Positions 1 through 8,335 of a DNA stretch of 64,000 bases are shown here, piece after piece (the first letter of the stretch is position 1; each line of letters begins with the position of its first letter). The notes beneath the pieces were generated by a model. That model had not been told where the DNA came from. It ran no database searches and worked only from the letters and a program-made list of their open reading frames with translations. The DNA lies in NCBI RefSeq assembly GCF_050467285.1, contig NZ_JBCMUN010000012.1, positions 375,708 to 439,707 of the forward strand, given 5' to 3'. The translations under genes and the position numbers were made by a program. Origin of the DNA: Paenibacillus_E oryzisoli_A. Lineage in GTDB: Bacteria; Bacillota; Bacilli; Paenibacillales; NBRC-103111.

Positions 1-877
1 TAAAAACACTGTCCTGGACCATAAGTGAAATCGATTTTTGAATTGGCGGAAATTCAAATCCTATAGATGCTGCTCTAGCATTCAATATTTTCCAAGTGTA
101 AGGAAACATGGCGTAGGGGGATAATGTTTGTTCTTCATGTCGGCCGACATGAAACAGTGGGGGCGTATTCAAGCATTCCCCTATCTCATTACAGAGTTCC
201 TGGATGCTTAAGTAACCGCTATTCGCCGCATTGATGGGTCCGACAAAATTGGATTTGGCTCCAATAAAATGAAGGAATTCGGCTACATCCCACGCAGTCA
301 CATAAGAAATCGGGTGTTCGGATTCCAACACGCCGATAGATTTTTGCTCAGCCACATGGGTCACATAGTAATCAAAACGGCCTGTGTGATCATCACTTCC
401 CGATACGACCATGGCTACGCGAACCGCAACGACAGGAAATGGCGCATTCCGGAAGAAGAAGGCTTCAGCTTGGCGTTTTCCCTCCGCATAGTCATATGTC
501 TGAGCGTCTAAATCATAACTGTATTGTTCCGGAATGAAATCGTCTTCGGTGATTTCGGTATCTTTACTATGATAAACAGCCATGCTCGAGGTTAAAATGT
601 ATCGCCCAACGCGATCGCCAAATGCTTCTAAGGCTATTTTGGCATCTTGTGGATTAAAGCAGATCTGATCGTAAACAGCATCGTAAAAACAATTGACGAA
701 CGTTTCATTCATAGCACTCTGATTGGTCCGATCTACCTTTAATCGGGTCACGGCGTTGCCAAAATCATCCGGTGTCTGACCTCTTGTTGCAATGGTCACA
801 TCATGACCTTCCGCAAGCAATAATTTGACTAAGCGACGACCGAAAAACGCTGTTCCTCCTAAAACGAGTATCCTCAT
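1..877 (-). CDS. NAD-dependent epimerase/dehydratase family protein (C-terminus cut by window edge)
   Basis: The translation opens MRILVLGGTAFFGRRLVKLL, a Rossmann fold with a GGTxFxG dinucleotide-binding loop typical of extended short-chain dehydrogenases that act on nucleotide sugars. A later stretch, YILTSSMAVYH, fits the strand carrying the catalytic Ser, and SYDYAEGKRQAE supplies the YxxxK-like region in looser form. About 292 codons are visible and the frame is still open at base 1, so the 3' end is missing. The start ATG has GGAGAG a few bases upstream. It is transcribed away from the peroxiredoxin gene, with about 217 bp between them. Its substrate cannot be told from sequence. Confidence 0.85.
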   Translation of the reverse strand, partial: MRILVLGGTAFFGRRLVKLLLAEGHDVTIATRGQTPDDFGNAVTRLKVDRTNQSAMNETFVNCFYDAVYDQICFNPQDAKIALEAFGDRVGRYILTSSMAVYHSKDTEITEDDFIPEQYSYDLDAQTYDYAEGKRQAEAFFFRNAPFPVVAVRVAMVVSGSDDHTGRFDYYVTHVAEQKSIGVLESEHPISYVTAWDVAEFLHFIGAKSNFVGPINAANSGYLSIQELCNEIGECLNTPPLFHVGRHEEQTLSPYAMFPYTWKILNARAASIGFEFPPIQKSISLMVQDSVF

Positions 878-1026
878 TGATATTCTCTCCTATCACGTTT
901 GAATTTTTACTTTATTAATCGAACGAATTTTCACTTTCCATCCAGGACAAAGTAAAGAGTGATAACTCAATAGTCGATGCTTTAGTTTAAAGATTAACGC
1001 GGTAGTTGAACCGGCATCTGTCATTT

Positions 1027-1078
1027 ACATTACAGAACTCTGATTTTTTTAGGAATATAATCAAGCTATCAATCGATA
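1027..1078 (+). promoter_or_regulatory. Promoter/operator of the redox cassette, near-duplicate of 30383-30434
   Basis: This block aligns without gaps to 30383-30434, 47 of 52 bases identical by hand count. It holds a perfect -10 hexamer TATAAT (1056-1061) but no consensus -35. Just downstream is the imperfect palindrome CTATCAATCGATAG. A site overlapping the start of transcription suits a repressor. Both copies sit before thiol/flavin redox genes, so a shared redox or electrophile sensor is the natural inference; the regulator is not identified. Confidence 0.7.
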
Positions 1079-1094
1079 GTGGAGGTTATAGACA

Positions 1095-1745
1095 ATGAGC
1101 AACCCAAATTTAACCGAACAGCTGGAGGCAGCCGCACAGCAGTTTAAAGCCAATTCACCCTTTGAAGCGCAAATCAAACTCAGTCAAATGATCGAGGATC
1201 TTCAGAAATCAGGGGTCGCTTCCGGGAAGCAGCCAGGTGAGAAGGCAGCGGACTTTCAATTAACAAACGCACTCGGCCAAGATGTCGTTTTATATGAAGA
1301 GCTCGCGAAAGGTCCGGTTGTGCTGGTCTACTATCGCGGCGGATGGTGTCCGTTTTGCAACATGCAATTAAAGGCTTACCAGCAGATACTGCCGGAAATA
1401 CAGGAGTTAGGAGCGCAACTTATAGCCATTAGCCCGCAAAAACCGGATCATTCGTTATCCATTCAGGAGAAAGAAGGCTTGAAATTTCAAGTCCTTAGTG
1501 ATCCGAATGGCTTGGTAACGGCCAAGTACAAGTTGCTCTTCGATGTTCCGCAGGGAGTAAAGGAAATCATGGAAGGTGTCGGACTCGATCTTGCAGAGTA
1601 CAACAATACTTCGAAATGGATTTTGCCGGTTCCGGCAACATTCATGATCGATGAGAGTGCCATTATCCGCTCGGCTTATGTCAATCCAAACTTCATGCAG
1701 CGTCAAAGTCCCGAGGAAATTTTGCGGGAGTTAAGAAAGTTGTAA
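1095..1745 (+). CDS. Peroxiredoxin-like (AhpC/TSA, redoxin-fold) protein
   Basis: A 216-aa thioredoxin-fold protein with the active-site string YYRGGWCPFCNMQL (Cys85 and Cys88) after a beta strand VVLVYY, as in AhpC/TSA-type peroxiredoxin-like proteins. The cis-Pro region appears late as VPATFMID. It should reduce peroxides or act as a thiol oxidoreductase in the cytoplasm; no signal peptide is present. GGAGG precedes the ATG by 9 bases. It is first in a run with two nitroreductases and an EamA transporter, all on the plus strand, behind the shared redox promoter. The exact electron donor is unknown. Confidence 0.88.
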   Translation: MSNPNLTEQLEAAAQQFKANSPFEAQIKLSQMIEDLQKSGVASGKQPGEKAADFQLTNALGQDVVLYEELAKGPVVLVYYRGGWCPFCNMQLKAYQQILPEIQELGAQLIAISPQKPDHSLSIQEKEGLKFQVLSDPNGLVTAKYKLLFDVPQGVKEIMEGVGLDLAEYNNTSKWILPVPATFMIDESAIIRSAYVNPNFMQRQSPEEILRELRKL

Positions 1746-1810
1746 CGTTTTTGCATCATTTATTTGTAAGCATTATAAATCAATTTTTGTTATAAAGGGG
1801 AGAATATATC

Positions 1811-2473
1811 ATGACAATAACCAAAGAAGAAATATTAAAAGCTCATCATTTTCGGCATGCAACGAAAGAATTTGATCCTAACCAAATCATTTCAGATGAC
1901 GATTTTGAATTTATTTTGGAAACGGGCCGGCTCTCGCCCAGTTCGTTTAGCTCTGAGCCGTGGAAATTTGTTGTTGTTCAAAACGAACAACTGCTAAGCA
2001 AAATAAAAAAAGTTTCGTACGGAGCGGCCAGCAAACTACCGGAAGCCAGTCATTTCGTTATTATTCTGTCTCGGACCCCGTTGGATATGAGATACGACTC
2101 CGCCTTCCAGAAGGAGCAGCAGTCTAAAGCTGTTCCGAAGGAGCGACTGGCAAGGCATCTTGAAATCTTTGAAGAGTTCCAGAGAAATGATTTCAAACTC
2201 CTGGATCATGAGCGCTTTCTAACCGACTGGGCCATCAAGCAGACATATATAGCGCTTGCTAATATGATGACGGCTGCAGCGCTAATTGGTATTGACTCAT
2301 GTCCAATCGAAGGGTTCGATATTGATAAAATGAATCAACTGTTGGACGAGGAGGGGCTGCTGGAGGACGGACACTTTACGATCTCAGTTATGATTGCATT
2401 CGGTTATCGGAAAAAAGAGCCGGGACCGAGAATACGCCTTTCGTTTGAAGAAGTTGTGAAGTGGGTCAAATAA
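1811..2473 (+). CDS. yfkO: NAD(P)H-dependent nitroreductase, YfkO-like
   Basis: 220 aa. The N-terminal FRHATKEFDPN and ETGRLSPSS segments, the central DWAIKQTYIALANMMTAAA and GIDSCPIEGF, and the final SVMIAFGYRKK match the nitroreductase fold in the arrangement I recall for Bacillus YfkO. Such enzymes bind FMN as dimers and reduce nitro, quinone or flavin substrates with NAD(P)H. It follows the peroxiredoxin-like gene after 65 bp and precedes another nitroreductase, so this looks like an electrophile-detoxification operon. The symbol rests on remembered similarity, not a search. Confidence 0.85.
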   Translation: MTITKEEILKAHHFRHATKEFDPNQIISDDDFEFILETGRLSPSSFSSEPWKFVVVQNEQLLSKIKKVSYGAASKLPEASHFVIILSRTPLDMRYDSAFQKEQQSKAVPKERLARHLEIFEEFQRNDFKLLDHERFLTDWAIKQTYIALANMMTAAALIGIDSCPIEGFDIDKMNQLLDEEGLLEDGHFTISVMIAFGYRKKEPGPRIRLSFEEVVKWVK

Positions 2474-2524
2474 ATTTTAATTGATATTTTCCGGTTCAAT
2501 CAAAAAATAGTAAGGAGAGGTATC

Positions 2525-3133
2525 ATGGAAACCTTGAAGAAAGATTTATTCACCGCATTACGCGAACGGCGTTCCATTTACGGAATTAGTAAAGGATCAC
2601 CGATTTCAGATCAACGTATCCAAGAAATCATCGAGGAAACCATTAAACATACACCATCGGCGTTTAACAATCAAACTACCCGGATTGTTCTACTCTTGGG
2701 TGAACAACATAACAAATTATGGGATATTACGACCGAGGTTCTCCAAACAATCGTTCCTGCTGAACAATTTTCTTCTACTCAGGAAAAAATGAATGGATTT
2801 CGGAACGGATACGGTACAGTACTTTTCTTTGAAGATCAGTCAATTGTAGAAGGTTTCATGAAACAATTCCCGTCATACGAAGAACACTTCCCGATTTGGT
2901 CACAGCAAACAAACGGAATGCACCAATTAGTGATCTGGATGGCGCTGGAGGCTGAGGGGCTGGGTGTAAACCTACAACATTACAATCCATTAATTGACGA
3001 ACGGGTAAGAGCGGAATGGAATTTGCCGGAAAGCTGGAAACTGATTGCTCAAATGCCGTTCGGCAAACCATCAGCAGCTGCAGGTGAAAAGAAGTTTAAT
3101 CCGATACAAGAACGTATAAAAGTTTTTAAATAA
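2525..3133 (+). CDS. Nitroreductase family protein (Frm2/Hbn1-like)
   Basis: 202 aa with LRERRSIYGI near the N-terminus, HTPSAFNNQTTRIVLL for the FMN-contacting region, and a C-terminal WKLIAQMPFGKP. The spacing and short length resemble the Frm2/Hbn1 subgroup of nitroreductases rather than the YfkO type just upstream. GGAGAGG lies before the ATG. It likely reduces nitro or electrophilic compounds in the cytoplasm; the substrate is unknown. A hairpin terminator follows directly, so the EamA gene downstream probably relies on read-through or its own start. Confidence 0.8.
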   Translation: METLKKDLFTALRERRSIYGISKGSPISDQRIQEIIEETIKHTPSAFNNQTTRIVLLLGEQHNKLWDITTEVLQTIVPAEQFSSTQEKMNGFRNGYGTVLFFEDQSIVEGFMKQFPSYEEHFPIWSQQTNGMHQLVIWMALEAEGLGVNLQHYNPLIDERVRAEWNLPESWKLIAQMPFGKPSAAAGEKKFNPIQERIKVFK

Positions 3134-3143
3134 GCTTAAGATT

Positions 3144-3173
3144 GAGGCTGTCTCAACGACAGTCTCTTTTCTT
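3144..3173 (+). terminator. Intrinsic terminator after the nitroreductase
   Basis: Arms GAGGCTGTC and GACAGTCTC (one G-T pair) enclose a 5-base loop and run into TTTTCTTT. Confidence 0.75.
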
Positions 3174-3211
3174 TAAATATGATATTTCCAGAAAAGCGAA
3201 GGTGAACAATT

Positions 3212-4123
3212 ATGGTGAAATATAAAGCATGGACATTTTTGATCGGGGCTAATCTGTTCTGGGCCGGTAATATTATTTTTGGAAAATTGATTGTAACTGA
3301 ATTACCTGCAGAATGGACTGTCTTTCTAAGGTGGGTTGTTGGTCTGATTCTTCTTATTCCTATTGCGCAGTTTATTGAAAAGCCCTCATGGAATCAAATA
3401 TGGAGGAATAACTGGCTGTTGATCATTTTGCTAGCTGTTTTATCCATTGTCCTCTACACCTATCTATCGTATGCTTCATTAAAGTTCACTTCCGCGACAA
3501 ACAACGCTCTTTTTACTACCCTAACGCCAGGCTTGATTATGCTATTTTCGTTAATTTTCCTGAGTGAGAATGTAAGTGCCATTCAGTTCATTGGATTAAT
3601 TACCTCCTTTATTGGTGTTTTGATTGTGTTAACGAAAGGCAACATGCTGCAGTTGTTTCATACTAAGTATAACGAGGGCGATGCGATCATGCTTTTGGCC
3701 ATCTTATGTTGGGCAGCTTATTCATTGCTTTTAAAAAAAGCTAAAGGCATTCCACCTGTGACGTTGGTTGCGATGATTGCACTGGTCGGTGCTGTTCTGA
3801 TGATTCCTTTTTTATTTTTCCAGCCGATTCACTTCTACAAAATAACTTCACTGGGGATCATTGGGGTTATTTATATGGGAGTGTTCCCATCAGTCTGTTC
3901 GTTTATATTTTGGAATCAAGGAGTTAAGATACTAGGTGCGGGCAAAGCCGGCATAACGATGAATCTAATTCCTGTCTTTACAGCTATGATCTCAGTTATC
4001 CTGGGGCATGCTTTGGAGATGTCACAGATGCTTGGGGGACTCATGACGATTGTTGGTATGTTATTAATTGCAATAAATAATTTAAAATCCGTACAGGAAA
4101 AAGAGGGATTTGCAAGTACTTAG
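3212..4123 (+). CDS. EamA/DMT-family transporter
   Basis: 303 aa of almost continuous hydrophobic segments, about ten helices in two repeats. The first starts at WTFLIGANLFWAGNIIFGKL; the second at AIMLLAILCWAAYSLLL. This two-fold EamA architecture is that of drug/metabolite exporters of the inner membrane. GAAGGTG precedes the ATG. It is the last plus-strand gene of the redox cassette and faces the azoreductase gene across a shared terminator. The substrate is unknown; an efflux role for oxidised or toxic small molecules would suit the neighbours. Confidence 0.88.
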   Translation: MVKYKAWTFLIGANLFWAGNIIFGKLIVTELPAEWTVFLRWVVGLILLIPIAQFIEKPSWNQIWRNNWLLIILLAVLSIVLYTYLSYASLKFTSATNNALFTTLTPGLIMLFSLIFLSENVSAIQFIGLITSFIGVLIVLTKGNMLQLFHTKYNEGDAIMLLAILCWAAYSLLLKKAKGIPPVTLVAMIALVGAVLMIPFLFFQPIHFYKITSLGIIGVIYMGVFPSVCSFIFWNQGVKILGAGKAGITMNLIPVFTAMISVILGHALEMSQMLGGLMTIVGMLLIAINNLKSVQEKEGFAST

Positions 4124-4143
4124 CGGCTTCTAGGACTAAGAGG

Positions 4144-4181
4144 AAGCGATCATTTCCTTTGGGAAACGATCGCTTTATTTT
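4144..4181. terminator. Bidirectional terminator between convergent genes
   Basis: AAGCGATC and GATCGCTT form the base of a stem, TTTCC and GGAAA the top, with one internal mismatch. A T-rich run follows on the plus strand and the mirrored strand also serves the azoreductase gene. Confidence 0.7.
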
Positions 4182-4191
4182 ATCTTCTAGG

Positions 4192-4839
4192 CTAGACTGT
4201 TACTTTCTTTGCCAGTCGCTCTGCGGCTTCAAGGGCCTCTTTTTTTGCTTTACCCAAAACGTCTACCTTGTCAAGCCTGCTTGTACCTTGAGCACGAATA
4301 ATTTGGTAATCTTCAACGCCTAGGAAGTTAAACATAGATTTGAGGTATTTGTGTGAGAATTCGTTATCTGTGTACCAGTCGTTATTCGTGTAGATAGCGC
4401 CGCTACCTTGAATCAAGAGTAGACTACGTCCGTCAGTTAGTAGACCAACTGATCCACTTTTTGTATACTTGAAGGTTTCACGGGCGATCAAGATGTTATC
4501 CATGTAATTCTTAAGCCGGGAGGGGATATTGAAATTATGAAGCGGCATGATGATCACGTATTTTTTAGCACTTTTAAATTGCTGCAAAATTTCGTTCATT
4601 TTATTGGTAACTCGTTTCTCTTCTTCCGTTAACTCTCCGCCCGACGCCAATTTCTCCCAAGCTTTTAGAACGGTGCTGTTTATTTCCGGAATGTCTTCGT
4701 CATAAAGATCAATTTGCTCAATTATTTCGTCCGGATTAATTTTACGGTAGTTTTCAATAAAATATTTGCCGACTTCAAGACTAACGGAATCAGCGAATTC
4801 CACATTGGCATGCGCATTGATAACAAGTAATTTTTCCAT
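4192..4839 (-). CDS. FMN-dependent NADH-azoreductase
   Basis: 215-aa flavodoxin-like protein. The start MEKLLVINAHANVEFADSVS carries the phosphate-binding segment, PLHNFNIPSRLKNYMDNI is the hallmark azoreductase loop, and LLIQGSGAIYT is the second FMN contact. These enzymes reduce azo and quinone compounds with NADH in the cytoplasm. GGAGTGG precedes the ATG. It is divergent from an Rrf2 regulator with 182 bp between the starts, a common arrangement in which the regulator controls the enzyme and itself. Confidence 0.9.
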   Translation of the reverse strand: MEKLLVINAHANVEFADSVSLEVGKYFIENYRKINPDEIIEQIDLYDEDIPEINSTVLKAWEKLASGGELTEEEKRVTNKMNEILQQFKSAKKYVIIMPLHNFNIPSRLKNYMDNILIARETFKYTKSGSVGLLTDGRSLLLIQGSGAIYTNNDWYTDNEFSHKYLKSMFNFLGVEDYQIIRAQGTSRLDKVDVLGKAKKEALEAAERLAKKVTV

Positions 4840-4901
4840 TTTACCACTCCTTAATGCTCTAAATTGGCGACAATATTAATCGCCGATAATAATTGACTCC
4901 A

Positions 4902-4921
4902 ATATACTGTAATCTGTATAT
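4902..4921. promoter_or_regulatory. Candidate Rrf2 operator
   Basis: ATATAC and GTATAT form a perfect 6-bp inverted repeat with an 8-bp spacer in the azoreductase/Rrf2 divergent promoter region. A weak promoter (TTGACT at 4893, 17-bp spacer) overlaps it on the plus strand. Assignment to the adjacent Rrf2 protein is inference. Confidence 0.4.
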
Positions 4922-4955
4922 GAAGTCAAATCCATTTTTATGGTAGGATCTATAG

Positions 4956-4984
4956 TTGACAATTGGCGCGGTTATCATTAATTT
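4956..4984 (+). promoter_or_regulatory. Probable sigma-A promoter of the Rrf2 gene
   Basis: Perfect -35 TTGACA, a 17-bp spacer and -10 TAATTT, placed 37 bases before the chosen start codon. Confidence 0.55.
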
Positions 4985-5021
4985 ATAAGTATTTACGCAT
5001 AATACAATGGGAGGATTTATT

Positions 5022-5534
5022 ATGCAGTATAGTATCGGAGTCGAGTATGCACTGCATTGTCTAGTTTATTTAATTCCAACTGGTTCAAAGATTGGTATTA
5101 AGGAGCTTGCATTTTTTCAAGGTATTCCGGAGACTTACTTATCTAAAATATTTACAAAGCTTGCTAAAGCGGGGATCATTTCATCGGTTCCTGGTGTCAA
5201 AGGTGGATTTATGCTTGCACGGGATCCGGACGAAATTTCCTTCTGGGATGTGGTCGAGGCAGTTGAGGGTAAGAAGCCGATTTTCCAATGCCAGAATATT
5301 AAGGATAAGGGCTATCTATATCGCACTCGCGACTGTTCTGACTGTACGGTTTCTACAGGTTCCTGCTCAATTAACCTTGTTATGCTCGAAGCCGAAGAGC
5401 TAATGCAGAATTATTTGCGCACTAAGAAATTATCTTGGCTGGAGGAGGAGTTGGATCGTGTTTTGCCTGTGCAGATTCGTAAGGATACACGGGCCTTCTT
5501 TGCAAAGGACGATTCCATAAACGAAAGCGAATGA
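5022..5534 (+). CDS. Rrf2-family transcriptional regulator
   Basis: 170 aa. The winged-helix N-terminus MQYSIGVEYALHCLVYL, then IPETYLSKIFTKLAKAGII and VKGGFMLAR, is diagnostic for Rrf2. Four cysteines cluster at residues 90, 105, 108 and 115 (CX14CX2CX6C), a pattern able to bind an Fe-S cluster or sense thiol reagents as in IscR/NsrR relatives. I chose ATG 5022 over the in-frame ATG 5007 because GGGAGG lies 7 bases before it and overlaps the earlier codon. It probably represses the divergent azoreductase gene. Confidence 0.88.
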   Translation: MQYSIGVEYALHCLVYLIPTGSKIGIKELAFFQGIPETYLSKIFTKLAKAGIISSVPGVKGGFMLARDPDEISFWDVVEAVEGKKPIFQCQNIKDKGYLYRTRDCSDCTVSTGSCSINLVMLEAEELMQNYLRTKKLSWLEEELDRVLPVQIRKDTRAFFAKDDSINESE

Positions 5535-5595
5535 AAGCGGGATGGGCAGAGACGATTTGAACTATCGTCTGCCATAATCGTGTAATTGAGAGCAT

Positions 5596-5634
5596 AAGCC
5601 GGCAGGGGAATTTTTCCTCGCCGGCTTGTTTGTT
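5596..5634 (+). terminator. Terminator of the Rrf2 gene
   Basis: AAGCCGGC and GCCGGCTT flank a partly paired interior and are followed by TGTTTGTT. A group II intron-like 5' end begins directly after this tail. Confidence 0.75.
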
Positions 5635-5662
5635 GTATGCCCAGCAGGGGCGTCATCTCTAG
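5635..5662 (+). mobile_element. Relic of a group II intron 5' end (28 bp)
   Basis: The segment starts GTATGCCCAGC and matches the start of the longer relic at 23552 in 25 of 28 bases, ending GTCATCTCTAG. Bacterial group II introns commonly begin GUGYG, and class C introns favour sites just behind terminator stems, as here. Only the first bases survive; no reverse transcriptase or domain V follows. Confidence 0.5.
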
Positions 5663-5736
5663 TGAATCTTCTTCCGTTTCTTCCACTCGAAAAGCACAGG
5701 ATAAAATAAAAATAAAAGGATATTTGTAAAGACGGA

Positions 5737-5781
5737 AACCTAAACATCGTACTAAATAAGAAATATTATATATGTTTATCT
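5737..5781 (+). promoter_or_regulatory. Diverged third copy of the glycan-locus upstream box
   Basis: AACCTAA, ATCGTAC, AAATATTAT and ATGTTTATCT occur in the same order and nearly the same spacing as in 8375-8486 and 13258-13369, with one indel. Only the first 45 bp of the 112-bp box is recognisable. Confidence 0.45.
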
Positions 5782-5927
5782 CTGTGGGTTGTTGTTAGAA
5801 TAACGTTGTCAGATATTTCTAAACTTAATAAACATAGTTTCATTTAAGTCGGTAAAGCCGAAGTCAATCGGAGAATTCATCCGATTCATGTGCGACAATG
5901 AGGGGGGCAATAAAATTTTCAATTAAA

Positions 5928-5941
5928 AGAAAGCGTTATCA
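5928..5941 (+). promoter_or_regulatory. Candidate cre site (CcpA)
   Basis: AGAAAGCGTTATCA matches the cre consensus TGWAARCGYTWNCW at all but the first position. Its place upstream of a secreted polysaccharidase fits carbon catabolite repression. Confidence 0.45.
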
Positions 5942-6022
5942 TCGTTGAATGGGCATTACCATTATCTTTGCTTTGTTCATAATTTGAAGACAGACTCTAA
6001 TTGGAAAAGGAGTGCATAAAGT

Positions 6023-8242
6023 ATGTATTCAAGGAAAAGAAGTTTTAAAATTTTTACATGGATGCTCGCTTTAATTCTTATCCTACCCGTATTTAGCTTT
6101 AAAAGTTCTTATGCGGCAACAGATACGTACAGTATCTCGGGAACGGATATATTAAAAAACGGTACACCAATTACATTGCGCGGTGTGAATGCAATGCATG
6201 TTTTTGACGGCGGAGATCCAAGTCCAATATATACGGCTGGAGGAAGAATTGTAAGAGAGTTCATTGAAAACATGGCGGAAACACCCGTAAACGGAACCAC
6301 TCCTGTACAGGATAGTCATGGGAAATGGCTTAGACCCTTGGAACTGATTGCAAATAATAATGCGAATGCAGGACTGGTGACGATATTCACTCCTTTTTAC
6401 TGGGATGGCAATCAGCCAACTTATCTTTCAGGCAAACATCCGTCAAAGACATCCTATTACGCCGATTATAAAGCCAAAATGGCGGAATGGGCCACTAAAT
6501 TCATAGGCCGATCCGACGTATGGCTTGAAGTGTGGAATGAACCATATAACGATACAGCCTATACGGATGATGAATGGTTAAGTGATATGCAGGATATGGT
6601 CGATAATATAAGAAACACTGGATTTACCGGTATCATTCTTGTTCCGGGAAGCAGATGGGGGCAGTCGGAGAGTGTTCTGTTAACAAAAGGTCAGACGTTG
6701 TTGAACGGTCGTTCCAATATCCTTTTTGATTTGCATGCGTATGAACAATGGCATGTTGATACGCAAAGTGTGATTGAGACAAGAATCCAAACAGTTAAGG
6801 ATGCAGGCCTGCCGGTCATATTTGGTGAAGTAGGACCTAATAATGCAAATACTGTAAGTGATACCTTACCATTTCTTAATGCCGCAATGAATAAGGGAAG
6901 CAGCGTTACGGCCTGGGTATGGCAAAAAAAGACAACAGATAAAAACTCCCTCTTCGATGATGCAGGAAATCCTAACAATAATGGTAACTTAAATTGGGGA
7001 ACCAATTATCTTAGTTTTATGAGTGGCATCTGGCCTCCAGTAACACCGATACCGACACCTACACCAACGCCTACACCAACACCGACACCGGGACTGTTTG
7101 AAGGCGAAAGTCAATCATGGACTTCATCAATTAAAACAGAATCTTTGACATTCACAGGTTCAAGTGGTGGAAAATACAGATTAATCCATGCTAATGGAGC
7201 AGGTGATTATGGGCTGTTTAGTCAGAATATCAATCAAGGTGCGTATAATGTTAAGGTTGGAATCATTAGAAGTAGCAGCGGAGGTATTTTTCAGACGAAT
7301 ATCGGGGGAACGAATTTTGGGTTGCCGATAAATACCTATGCAAGTTCTGCATCGGTATTTGAAGTGGATCTGGGTTCTATAACGATCAGTACTACGGGTT
7401 CTCAGACATTCCGGTTTAATGTAACGGGAACGACTGCTCCATCGAAGTCATATGCTGTTAGAATAGACTATGTAAAATTGACTGCTACTACGCCGACCAC
7501 GACGGCAGTGATGCAGCCGGAAGTGCCGGATGGACAGAACGGATGGTACACCCATCCTGTCGAAGTCCGTCTGAACGCTGATGACGACTTGTCTGGTATT
7601 GCCGAAACGACGTACAGTTTTGACAGCGGGACGACATGGCTTCCCTATCAGGATCCGATCATGATCGACAAGGACGGCAAATATACGATCCAATATCGTT
7701 CGAGAGATCATGCAGGCAATATGGAAATTCCGAAAGCGATCAGTATTGATCTGGACGCGACTGCCCCGGAGATCGCTGTAAGTGGGATCAATGACGGTGA
7801 CATTTTCAATGACGCAGGGGATGTGACGCCTGGCATTGTGGTAAACGACGATATGTCAGGAATCAACGAAAGCAATACGACGCTCACCTTGGATACATAC
7901 GGCTTTCAATCCGGCACCAAGATTCCTCTCTATACGCTGCCACTCGGCCCGCATTCGATAACAGTAGCGGCGAGTGATCAGGCGGGGAATACGAGCATCC
8001 AAACAATCCGGTTCGAGACGACGGCGAGCATGATGGCGCTCGATGAGCTGGTACAGCGCTTCACGGAGATGAAATTAATCGATAACGCCGGCATCACAAC
8101 GAGCCTGCGCAGCCAATTGGCTGCGGGTGCACTGGCAGCGTTTGCGGACCACGTGAAGGCGCAGAGCGGCAAGCACATTTCAAGGGAAGCGGCCGAATAT
8201 TTGCTAAGAGACGCCGGAAACTTGCTAGCAGAGCAAGCTTAA
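6023..8242 (+). CDS. Secreted modular GH5-type glycoside hydrolase (cellulase/mannanase-like)
   Basis: 739 aa. A Sec signal peptide (about 1-32, ending SSYAA) leads into a (beta/alpha)8 catalytic domain (about 34-345). LEVWNEPY supplies the acid/base Glu173 and IFGEVGP the nucleophile Glu269, the clan GH-A pattern seen in GH5. A TPTPTP linker (about 347-358) precedes a beta-sandwich that looks like a CBM (about 360-490), then an Ig/OmpL47-like domain rich in Asp and Gly (about 503-670). The last 70 residues, with KAQSGKHISREAAEYLL, resemble the FIMAH domain common in Paenibacillus secreted enzymes. It should cut beta-linked plant glycan outside the cell; cellulose versus mannan is not resolvable. 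Confidence 0.88.
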   Translation: MYSRKRSFKIFTWMLALILILPVFSFKSSYAATDTYSISGTDILKNGTPITLRGVNAMHVFDGGDPSPIYTAGGRIVREFIENMAETPVNGTTPVQDSHGKWLRPLELIANNNANAGLVTIFTPFYWDGNQPTYLSGKHPSKTSYYADYKAKMAEWATKFIGRSDVWLEVWNEPYNDTAYTDDEWLSDMQDMVDNIRNTGFTGIILVPGSRWGQSESVLLTKGQTLLNGRSNILFDLHAYEQWHVDTQSVIETRIQTVKDAGLPVIFGEVGPNNANTVSDTLPFLNAAMNKGSSVTAWVWQKKTTDKNSLFDDAGNPNNNGNLNWGTNYLSFMSGIWPPVTPIPTPTPTPTPTPTPGLFEGESQSWTSSIKTESLTFTGSSGGKYRLIHANGAGDYGLFSQNINQGAYNVKVGIIRSSSGGIFQTNIGGTNFGLPINTYASSASVFEVDLGSITISTTGSQTFRFNVTGTTAPSKSYAVRIDYVKLTATTPTTTAVMQPEVPDGQNGWYTHPVEVRLNADDDLSGIAETTYSFDSGTTWLPYQDPIMIDKDGKYTIQYRSRDHAGNMEIPKAISIDLDATAPEIAVSGINDGDIFNDAGDVTPGIVVNDDMSGINESNTTLTLDTYGFQSGTKIPLYTLPLGPHSITVAASDQAGNTSIQTIRFETTASMMALDELVQRFTEMKLIDNAGITTSLRSQLAAGALAAFADHVKAQSGKHISREAAEYLLRDAGNLLAEQA

Positions 8243-8335
8243 AATGAGGATGTGGGGACGCATGAATTGTAAAAGGAACAGTTATATTAGAGATAAGTAG
8301 GTCGCGCTATCCGAAGTAAAAGCGGATGCTGAAGG

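Larger units (their letters stand above)
5535..6022. other. 488-bp intergenic region: terminator, intron relic, regulatory box, cre-like site
   Basis: No credible gene. In order it holds the Rrf2 terminator, the 28-bp intron relic, a diverged copy of the box shared with the GH88 and 756-aa protein genes, and a catabolite-repression-like site. The GH5 gene therefore has a leader of up to about 240 bp. Confidence 0.6.
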
